From Datnioides undecimradiatus (lineage: Eukaryota; Chordata; Actinopteri; Lobotiformes; Datnioididae), in contig WARS01000013.1 in assembly GCA_008933995.1 (NCBI GenBank), forward strand, positions 16,247,806 through 16,311,805: a stretch of DNA of 64,000 nucleotides, in the 5' to 3' direction. A program made the position numbers and the translations under genes. The first letter of the stretch is position 1, and each line of letters begins with the position of its first letter. The notes beneath the pieces are model-generated. The model saw only the letters and a list, made by a program, of their open reading frames with translations, made no database searches and was not told where the DNA came from. Of this stretch, positions 48,298 through 61,917 are shown piece by piece.

Positions 48298-49659
48298 AAT
48301 CAGAACTCAATGTCCACTCACTCAGTTTTTGTGGTGGTTGCAGACACAATGCAGATTGACTTCAGGACAGCACTCCTGAAAAAGCAAGTAGACCATTTAT
48401 TGAAATTGTCAGAACTTTAAAAGCTGGTAGTGCCGTGAAAAGATATTTTCTTTTTAAAGGTTGACACCAAGCGCAAACATAGTCTACATAATGGCCCATG
48501 ATGAAAGACTGTCTAAAACACAATTTAAACTGAAACCGAAATCATAAGAGAATTAAAATGCTTCCAGGAATGATTTATGAAACAAATAAGCAAATAAGCA
48601 TCACCTCATGATATAACAGAAACCAGTGATTAGTTTCACTGGAAGATTAAATCATCCCCTAACCCATTTCCAAACTAAATCATTCAATTCATAAAATCCC
48701 TACTTTCTGGCTTGATCCCTGCACTCTCATAAGTACAAACTCCTGCTGTTGTTGATACTAACACATTTATTAGGTTTTTGCCACTTAATACAAACAAACT
48801 GACTGCTTCCAGTGACAGTACAGTGCACAGAGACTCTGTCTGCTCATCCAGTCACAGAAACAGAGGAAGGAAGAGAAATGGACGGCAAAGGGAAGAGAGG
48901 AAAAGCAAACTCGAGCCAAGATGTAATTAGAGTGTTACATAACGGTGGTGGTGATGCTGCTGACCAGGCGCAGGCCCCGAGCTGCCCTGAGGCCCCTGTC
49001 GTACCCACGGCATGCCGCTCCAGTCTGTCACACTCATTTACACTGACCTCTTAATTACTATAATGACCCATCAGAGGCACAGATTAACACTAAACACACT
49101 CTTTATTCAAGCTCCCCCTTGAAGGTCAAATGAAGGAAGACTTACTGCCCTCTTGAATCGGTCTATGGGTGTTACTATGGCTCGCGCGACACAGCCAGGC
49201 CTCGATTGGATTAGTTGGGATTACAGCAGTTTGGGTTTTAGGGTTGAAAAATAGATAAACACAGTGGATGCAGAAAACCATTGTGAAACAGTCTGGCAAA
49301 ATGTCCTTATAGCAGATCCTCTGTTTTCTGTGACATGGTTTCACTGACAGACAGGTGCCAGACATGGTGACAAGTTCAGCATAAAAAAAGTAGCACCAAG
49401 GAAGAAATGTAACTCTGATTATATTCCCCACTGATATTTAAGTCCTCATCCCCTGATAGTTGTGGAAGTGCTGCTATCGTCATTAGTGGGTTTACATAAG
49501 CCTCGCATAAACAAAAATAGTATTTGTGTGTATGTGTGCTTTAACATGCGTGTTAATACTCATCTGCAGATGGTGAACAGATCAGGCCTCATGTAACCCT
49601 GAGAGCCATTATGGGCACAAATGTGACATTATTATCTGGGAGTTTTAACACACAAACAT

Positions 49660-49661
<2 letters not shown>

Positions 49662-49722
<61 letters not shown>
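49662..49722. repeat. (CA)30 microsatellite
   Basis: 61 bases of uninterrupted AC/CA, the longest array in the window. Confidence 0.95.
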
Positions 49723-49726
<4 letters not shown>

Positions 49727-51841
49727 CGTAGGTATGTGTTAACTGCTAACAGACTGACGTCCACTTTACTAAACAAGGCAAAGATACAATCCAGACCACA
49801 GACATGCAATTTATTTCTTAATGACGTGATCCATTGTCTGCTGATAAAAACTGCCCACTGACTGACTAAAACTCACGCTCACACTCATGCCTCCTCACCC
49901 GCAGGAGCACTTCACTGTTTACATTTATTAATCTCTAAAAATAAGGAAGGAAAAAGACTGACTCATCTGGAACAGATGAGAATTAGCCGACTGGCTGTGT
50001 ACCGACATCACTGTGAGTGTGTTCCCGTCAACATATCAGCTTCCCACACCTCAGGCAGACTGTGTGTCTGTGTCACTTTGTACAACATCACTATGTGGAG
50101 GCATATGTGTCTGGTTTTGTGTAGGTGAAAATCAGCACCATGTGATTTATTTATTTTTTCTGAGAAGAGGTCAGATCACATTCGGTTGGATATAATTATA
50201 AGTGATGCATTTAATGACAACATATAAATATTCTTTTCTGAAAACAGAGTGCATGGAAAGAATGGTGTTTGTGGCTTTCAGTGAAAAAGGAAATTATTGC
50301 TTATCACCACTCTAATACTTTACTGTGTATCAGCCACTTATGGAAAGAAAATAGGGGTGTCCTTAAATTTAATTTAATTCAGTTTCAATCATACTCAGGT
50401 TCCGTCATCATGTGTTGGTTTAGGTTTGACTGCTGACTAAATAAACAAAGAACTTGACATTTAAAAAACTGAAAAATTGTGACTGGGACATTTTTCTTTC
50501 ATAGTTTTTACCTTTTTCAGATGAAATAATCAATCAATCAGCTGACAAGTTATCAAGAGATTAATATAAATCACATTACTAAAATTACATCATATTCCTA
50601 TATACTGTTAATAAAAGGCCTAAGTACAATATGCAAAATAACACTTTTTCTATATTTATAAAAAAAATAAAAAAATAAAGATGTGTCAAGAGTCTTGTTT
50701 ATCTTTACATGTGTAGATTCATACTGATTTGCATAACAGAACAAACTAGTCACTAGAATTTCCTTTTGCCAAGAGTACACACCAGTAAGTAAAATTTCAT
50801 TTGGTTTGATCAGACACAAAGATGTTGGCTTGGATTTTCATTTGTTTCACTCAGCATGTAAATATGTATTTTCAAGTACAGTTTTCTGTAACAATTCCAT
50901 AATGACAATGTGCAACAGTACCTCCTATAACTAATAAAACTAGTCATTTTTTTCTTTTAGCACAATTAAAATTAAACAAATGTTTATTTTTGCTCAGCGA
51001 TTAAGCTGTGTATGATTTTGATCATCAAGGAGGGTTACACAGAATGATTTAAGCCAAAGGGAGTTAGCTAGTGAGGAAACCTTATTGCATTTAATTTAAA
51101 AGGATTTGGTGCTGACTCCTGGGTACAGAGTAGGTAATCCAGGGATAGTTTTATCTTTGAGCAACTGAGCCCAGGGCACAGCGTGTCCTCTTACTTTTGT
51201 TGGTCTCTATGCAAATTCAGAATGTAAATAGTCTAGTCATGGGTCTATTTCAGTGGCCTCAGGTTCCATGTATTAAACATACACTGATACATTGGCGAGT
51301 TTACATAACTGAAGGTTGCAGACAGACACAATGTCCTCCACAGGTACCCAGGGAAGCATCACTGAGTTATCAAAAAATTGGATCAGCATTTGTTGTTTGT
51401 TGTTGTATTTTTCTTGTACATAATAATAAATATTGGTTTTCGCATTACCACAGACTATTTTACAAAATCTAAGGCTTGGGGACTGATTGCACACGCTGTA
51501 ATAAGCCGTATTATCTTTTTCAGATTATCACAGCACTGCACATTAAATAATTTCTGGATTGCTCAGCTTTCATTAAACCATAAGTCATTCAGAAATAAAA
51601 TCCCTGCAACTAATAATAACTTCTGTTTAACATATCAAAGCCAATTCTTCCTTATGACTGACACAAGAATATAACCATTCAAAACTCGGTGAAAGGCAGC
51701 GACTGGAGGCAGCCTACGTGGTATTTGCTTGTCCTCACCTCTGTGTTAGCTCACAGCTCTTTGGTTATTATGTAACCACATGAAAAAATATCTCTTTATC
51801 TGAGGGCAGATGAGCAGGCTCCCAGCCATCCACTACTTCTA

Positions 51842-51844
<3 letters not shown>

Positions 51845-51893
<49 letters not shown>
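51845..51893. repeat. (GT)24 microsatellite
   Basis: 49 bases of uninterrupted GT. Confidence 0.95.
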
Positions 51894-51894
<1 letters not shown>

Positions 51895-52262
51895 TTTCTG
51901 CTGAAAAACAAAAGTGATAGATGATAGTAGGTCTAGAGGGTTTAGACTGATCAGATGTGCTGTACAGATGGCTGAAAGCCTCCGTCATCATCATGCTATT
52001 GTTTGATTGTTATGGGTCAGTGGCTAAGTGTGCCACCAGCACAGTGCAGCCAAGTATGCTTACCAGAATTCAATACCACAGTCACTGACCTAGAATGTGA
52101 CAAGCGATGAAATCTTTGTTAAAGACTTTAATTTGGCCTCTCCTCACTGAGTGAAAGTTGTTTCAACCTAGCTTTTTTTTCTGTTTTCATCTGATAGAAC
52201 TCCACTTGAAATAATGCCTCCACACCATCACCACCAAGGAAAAAACCCCACTGTGAATGCGG

Positions 52263-52290
52263 ACACACACACACACACACACACACACAC
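52263..52290. repeat. (AC)14 microsatellite
   Basis: 28 bases of uninterrupted AC, 418 bases from the larger GT array end. Confidence 0.95.
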
Positions 52291-53145
52291 CCACGGGGTT
52301 GTATGTCATCACTTGAACAACACTGAGCTCTAGTGGTGAGATGATAGCATGAGAAACAAGATAAAATTGCTTCAATGTTATTTTTATCCAATATGTGACT
52401 GGAAATAATGATGCCACCCTGAAGAATATAGTAAACCAAATTAAGCAAAATAAATAAGAATCATGATCACAGAGGCTCTTTAACAGCACATACGAGAACA
52501 TCCTGTGATACTTTAAAAGTAAAAATTATGATTATTTAAAAAACAGACTTGATATGTATAGATCATTTTCACCACCTTTACTGTAAACTGCTGCGTAGTT
52601 AATAAATATAAACAGAAGATATTTAACTAGTATCAATAGATACTAGTCAAATAAATGTAGTGTTATGAAAAAAGTTGTTCAGGTGTTTCAGTTGTCATGA
52701 AATAAAAAGCATGAAATGGCAAAACTCAAAGCTGTTCTTATGTACAGTATTTGCATTAATATCACTAGGTACAGTTAATGCACTTAGTTACATTCCCCCA
52801 ATGCACATATACATGTGCAGCTAGAGAGGTGAGATGTGGTTGCCGTGGAGAAAACCAATGCCACGGGACAATACCCTGTACAATGATTAAAAAACAAATG
52901 CATGATGAGATTACAAGGTGTATCTTGATGAAATCATCTAGGAATGGTGAGAAAAGCAAAATGCAGGAGACTGCAAGTCGCTTTACGGATCAACTGTCCC
53001 TTTTTAGTGTTTCAGTACACACTCTGGCAGCCACTACTGGCTTCATCCATATCATATCAACATATCCTTAGTTCATGTCCATACGTTTCAGTCGGTGGGA
53101 AGGAGGAGTCAAACATAGAGGAGCTACTGATAAGTCTGGAGTAGG

Positions 53146-53159
53146 GCGCCCTCTGGAGG
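53146..53159 (-). promoter_or_regulatory. CTCF-like motif upstream of sec61a1
   Basis: GCGCCCTCTGGAGG fits the reverse CTCF core SYGCCMYCTRSTGG at 13 of 14 positions. It lies about 170-190 bases before the paired TGACGTG elements of sec61a1. Confidence 0.4.
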
Positions 53160-53331
53160 ATGGGAGAACTGTGTCTGCAGCAGGACAAATTATAAATATT
53201 AATACTAAAAATTGTGCGTTTCCCGAGTTGGCCGTGTGTGTGTTAAACAGTTTTAATGGCACTTATTGTAACGAGAGTGCATGGCCTGCAATGCGCTGCA
53301 TGACTGCGGGTCTGCGCGTGTCTCAGAGAAG

Positions 53332-53363
53332 TGACGTGTGTTAGCGGCTTGTCTGGTGACGTG
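53332..53363 (+). promoter_or_regulatory. paired TGACGTG elements in the sec61a1 promoter
   Basis: TGACGTG occurs at 53332-53338 and again at 53357-53363, same strand, 25 bases apart, 110-140 bases before the sec61a1 start codon. TGACGTG is the core of the unfolded-protein-response element bound by XBP1s/ATF6 and also a CREB/ATF half-type site. A pyrimidine-rich CTCTCTCTTTTCTTAC follows at about 53373-53388 and is a plausible start region. SEC61 subunits are known UPR targets in vertebrates, so the placement makes sense. Confidence 0.5.
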
Positions 53364-53472
53364 TCTCTACTGCTCTCTCTTTTCTTACGGAGAGGCTGGA
53401 TGGAGCCACACTGACTCCACTGAGCAGTCAAACTGGTACCAGTAACACGGCAGGAGTCGGCCTAAGGACACC

Positions 53473-57390
<3,918 letters not shown>

Positions 57391-59084
57391 AAATAACAAC
57401 CTTCTGACACACATCAGACGCAAAACATCCACCCCAACCATTTTTTTACCACCTTTGTTTTCCACCATACAGCTCTAGCATGTCAATGCTGAGAAAACTG
57501 TTGCGGTTACTCCCAGGGTTGCGCATAGTATTGTGTCTCTTCAGTCCTTTTACTTCAATAGCTATTAAACATCTGTCTGCAGGCTGCCTAAGTCCCCAAA
57601 GACTGTCTTATCAGCTGAAGAATGCCTATAAGCACACAAGTGTGAGGTGCTGTCTCTGACTTACCTCAGGCATTGTTTATTGCAGCATGTTCAAGGAACA
57701 CAAAGACAGCTACATCATGTTAGTGCTTAATCCAAGCTGAAAGCACAGTGCCTGGACATTTCGGGGGAATTGAAAGAAAGCCATGTCATGTTCATCACAG
57801 GTCATGCTTGAGGTTTGTAGAGGCCTAGTAGGATGTGAAAAGTATAAATAAAATATGGTTCTATTCCTGATAAGGTTTCTGGTAATCTCACACAAGCTGT
57901 TGGTGGTTTTCATTTACCTTTATTTTGATGTTTTAAAGGATGGACTGTGTTTATATCCACTCTGGTCTTATGTAGGGCACAGTGTTTGTCCTCTTTCTTC
58001 GGGTCCTCAGAGGAAACTGTTTGTCTGTGTCGTCATGCTCTTTTATTCCCAGACTGAATCGCTGCACAGTACTGCCGAGGTGGTCGGGATGAGGGTGGGT
58101 TTGATAGGGACGAGAAGGGGTTTCATTTTGGTTTTTACTTTATGTAACAAACATAATTGTGTTATTAAAAAAACAGGATTTTTTTCCAACACACCTGTGT
58201 TTTGACTTAAATTGTCACCCTGTGCTTTGTCCTTGTGTAATGTGTAACCAACTCACAGCATCGAGTCAACTTCAGGATGCTTTTTATGGGTCAAATACTA
58301 AACACTCACACATAGTAGCATATTAACTTGTCTAAAATAAACTTACAGCAACAACTTTTGTAATAAGCGGTGAACAACTTAGTGGGACTGCTGCTGACAA
58401 GTTTGTCTCAGTTTTCGTTTCGTTGCTTGTAATAATCACTTAACATCCACTAGTCCCTGTGTCTAAGGTATAAGATAGTTACATTTAGTTAAACAATAAA
58501 GTACAAATCTAATCTAATTTAAAGGTATGTTTTGCTCCACATACAGCACATGCTAAAACACCACTATCTACAACTTTCTCAAAGTATAAAGTTTAAATCC
58601 AATGCAAGTGGAGGCTAAACAATGATGATGTCCATCCAGTCAGAAGCCCAGTAACCCACGATTATATATTTTCTGATCTGAAAACTAAGAGTTATCAAAT
58701 TTATGAAGCAGTGTAGATACATGTCACCTGTAGACACAATAATTTGTAACTAATAGGATTCTTTTCTCATATTACATATTAGTTCATTATGTCCCAAACT
58801 CATTGCTCCTTCTTCTAGTTTTTACACGAGTATCTGAGGCCTTTCTACTTTATGATTGAGCAGTATGTGAGCTGAAATAGGTTGTCACCTATTTTACCAT
58901 TTTATTTATTTGTATGTTCCCTTATTATTTGATATAAACACGGGATAATTCAATTAAAATAATAAATAAATAAATAATATATACATATATTTTATATAAT
59001 ATAATCTAATTTTAAAACTGTCATAATGTTTATCGAACATTTTTAATGCGATTAGGAGTTTTACATTTCTAAAAAGGGACGTGG
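57391..59084. other. sec61a1 3' UTR and spacer to chchd4
   Basis: No coding exon. The first part is sec61a1 3' UTR to the hexamer at 57847 or beyond; alternative hexamers are ATTAAA near 58163 and AATAAA near 58337 and 58494. An AT-rich (AAAT)n tract is at about 58955-59010, just before the chchd4 promoter. Confidence 0.5.
57847..57852 (+). terminator. poly(A) signal, probably sec61a1
   Basis: AATAAA 457 bases after the sec61a1 stop, with a GT-rich GTTGGTGGTTTTC about 50 bases downstream. Later hexamers may give longer 3' UTRs. Confidence 0.5.
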
Positions 59085-59092
59085 TGACGTCA
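59085..59092 (+). promoter_or_regulatory. consensus CRE (TGACGTCA) in the chchd4 promoter
   Basis: The full palindromic CREB/ATF site TGACGTCA lies 164 bases before the chchd4 ATG, within GGGACGTGGTGACGTCATTG. The surrounding sequence changes here from AT-rich to CG-containing, as at a promoter edge. No TATA box is seen. Confidence 0.5.
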
Positions 59093-59255
59093 TTGTCGTG
59101 CGCCCACATGTGGACAGGTCAGAAGGGGTAAATGGGTCTGTTGGACGCTGGGAAGCCTGTCAAATGAAACCGTTGCAGTTGTTGAATAAGTTCTTTCACA
59201 CTGGTCGTTTCTTACAACAGAGGACGAAGCTTGACTGACAACAACAGCGACAGAC

Positions 59256-60288
59256 ATGTCGTACTGCAGGCAAGAAGGTAATTTCGACGTGTTTCATTCA
59301 TTTCCACTCCGCGGCAAAGCAATGTCATGGAGAGAGCCACCATGCTAGGCTAACTTTCTAGAAACAGCGTTAACTTGTGTAATTACAGTAGCTTAGCTAG
59401 CAAGCTAGGTGCGAGGAAAGCTAAGCATCCAGAAATAGTAAACGTTGGTGTAAAAAGTATCTGGCATTGTATGGACTCTGTTAGCTGCAGTATTTTGACA
59501 AGTAGGTTATATTAAGTCACAAATTAGGAGTGCTGTCAGGGTTACCAAACGGCAGAGCAAGTAAAATCAAGTCAAGCTATATGTTCTTGTAGTGATGGAA
59601 GTATATTGGCATCATTTATCTTTATTACTGATTCTGTATTACACTATACAGCAGGACCAGGGTTTTAACTTGAAGAATTTATTGTAATCCATGATGTTGT
59701 CATTTGTTTTGTGATCTAAGGTAAAGATCGTGTAATCTTTGTGACCAAGGAAGACCACGAGACACCCAGCAACGCTGAGCTTATCGCAGAGGACCCTGAT
59801 GATCCTTATGAGGAACAAGGTTAGTTGTTTAGTCTTTGAGGGAGGAAAGCAGGCCTTACCTCATAAATGTACTCTGTTGACTTGTTTCAATCTGATTTCC
59901 TGTTTCAGGGCTGATCCTGCCAAATGGAGACATTAACTGGAACTGCCCATGCCTGGGCGGCATGGCTAGCGGACCATGTGGCTCTCAGTTCAAAGAGGCC
60001 TTCTCCTGCTTCCACTACAGTAAGGAAGAGGTGAAGGGCTCAGATTGCATCGACCACTTCCGTAACATGCAGGAGTGCATGCAGAGGTACCCCGAGCTCT
60101 ATCCTCAGGAGGAAGAAAAGGAGGGCTCCTCCCAATCAGGGTCCAACTCTGGTTCTGCCTCCGCTGCTTTAAATGAGGGCCCCCCTGACTTGTCCTCTGA
60201 AACTGACTCTACCCTAGGCACTTCATCACCTGATTCCACTGTCTCATCTGATAACACGTCACCTACAGACGGCCAGACTGCCAGCTAA
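59256..60288 (+). CDS. chchd4: CHCHD4 / Mia40, mitochondrial intermembrane-space oxidoreductase
   Basis: Exons 59256-59277, 59721-59819 and 59909-60288 join in frame to 166 residues. CHCHD4 oxidises and traps twin-CX9C and CX3C proteins in the mitochondrial intermembrane space, passing electrons to ALR/GFER (Erv1). The redox-active CPC is at 53-55, preceded by the hydrophobic [12 protein letters not shown]. The structural twin CX9C pairs are C64/C74 and C87/C97; all six cysteines occupy the same numbers as in human CHCHD4. C4 lies in the short N-terminal [10 protein letters not shown] part. There is no N-terminal presequence, as in other animals. The tail after about residue 108 is Glu-rich, then Ser/Thr-rich ([18 protein letters not shown] and following), making the protein about 24 residues longer than the human one (142). 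Sec61a1 lies upstream on the same strand; ntn4 converges from the right. Confidence 0.95.
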
Positions 60289-61700
60289 ACTCTGTCATTT
60301 GTTGCCAGGCTGTTGTTCTCTGAGTGCAAGCACTGCGGGGCATAAATGACCCTCCATGAGAAGCTCTTGGTCTCTTCTCCTGTTTAAGACTACACTGAGG
60401 GTTTACTGATGTAACTCTGCCTCTGACCCTCCTGGGCATGGACGTTTTTAAATACAGAGAAATGTAGTACAAAGGTATAAGCCGCTTTGTTTGCTGAGAA
60501 TTCAAAAATCATCGAATAATATGATTTAGTGACAATGGGCTAAGCTTTTTGCTGCAGGGACATTAGCTAAAAGTCTCACTTTATATGCAATAGAAATTTA
60601 ATTTAATTTCTTTGTTTTCAAGTCAATCAGGGGAGCTGTTTGTCAGTAATCATAATGTGTTGGTCCTATTAATATCAACTGGTCAGGAATATCACTTAGC
60701 ACTGATTTATCACCTTTGACAGAAATCGTAGGAATTTTCCCTGAGTCATTTTCATCTTAGCAGTTGAATCACTTTGCTTTCCATCACTTGAAAGACCAAA
60801 ACAGACCGGTAAGAAAACAATGTTCCTGCCACAGCTTCTATTCAGTGAGCGTTACACTGATCATAACAGACGTTTTAACTGTGTTTGCTGATGTCTTGTA
60901 GAAATTACAGGGTCTCCATCTACATTCGTTGCTGTTTGAACAACGGTGGTTGTTTTTGTTAACTGACTCTGTATCTGGCTTAGACCAAAGTGGTTTGTCA
61001 CATTTAACTGTAAACACTTAAATGTTTTTGATGTCTTGACACTGTCTACAGTATCCAGTTTCAATGCTTGTGGTCACCGTTCAATATCACTTAGGCCTTA
61101 AAAGACTTGAAGGGTTTTTTTTGAAGCCACTGTCCAACAATATCCAGATTAAAATGATTGTCAAACAGTCACACCTTACATTTTCCTTCTGTCCTCCTCA
61201 TGTCAAAGTGCAACATCACTCTTATACTAGTGATATTTCTTTTCAAAAGTTTAAAGTCTGAATTGTTTTTATCTGAGTTTCACTCACTAAAATTGTGACT
61301 CTGAAGAACAGAACCATAGAATCATATTTTACAGCCTTTACTTATCTCATTGTGTTGTTAGTCTATCAGTACTGTCATAGTTTATTGACATTTTATGGAA
61401 TCAAAATTGTATGAAGCATACAAGGTTCAGCTACAACAAAAGTAATATGATTCATGTCAAATTTGGTAACTGAAACTGTTTTGGCTAACTGATGACCGCA
61501 ATCTTAACCACTTTGCTCTTTCCTAGTTAAAACAGAGAATAAGATATTTCTTGGGCCGTGAACTCGATAAATTCAGGTATTTCACCAACTTGTAACTGAT
61601 CTGAAATTAAACTGATTATCAGCTTCAAATGTAAAAATCAAGACAAAACAAAGACAGAGCAGTTCTTTCAGGCAGAAAAGGCCTTTAATGTTGGGTACAG
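60289..61700 (+). other. chchd4 3' UTR and convergent spacer
   Basis: No coding exon. There is no strong AATAAA on the plus strand; ATTAAA variants occur at 61148-61153 and 61605-61610, so the chchd4 3' end may be long and may approach the ntn4 3' end on the other strand. Otherwise unremarkable AT-rich sequence. Confidence 0.45.
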
Positions 61701-61706
61701 TTTATT
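61701..61706 (-). terminator. poly(A) signal of ntn4
   Basis: Plus-strand TTTATT is AATAAA on the minus strand, 212 bases beyond the ntn4 stop at 61918. Confidence 0.55.
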
Positions 61707-61917
61707 AAATGTGCCCACACAAATCATTCGTGTCAGTCTTTATATTGTGTTCCACATGAGTACCATAAGGTTCACCAGTGTGACTCTTGGATAATTTCTC
61801 CCAGTGATGCAGCATGTTGTTCAGTGATTTTCAGTCCATTTTCTGAATTGTCCACTGGATCCTAAATTTCCTTGAGTAATCCTCTGAAGCTCGTTCTGCC
61901 TTTTTGGATCACGTGAT

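Larger units (their letters stand above)
43513..53145. other. gene-free stretch between ip6k2 and sec61a1
   Basis: No coding exon or RNA gene recognised. Contents listed separately: a short TTTTATTAGAC tandem, a 15-base inverted repeat, a repeat relic and three dinucleotide arrays. A GC-richer block with TAATTA motifs at about 48880-49070 (GATGTAATTAGAG, then CTCTTAATTACTATAATGAC) is a candidate conserved element. Confidence 0.5.

Noticed and set aside
49658..49861. Thr-His repeat protein
   Set aside because: Translation of the (CA)30 microsatellite.
49662..52290. CRISPR-like regular repeats
   Set aside because: These are dinucleotide microsatellites without spacers, in a vertebrate genome.
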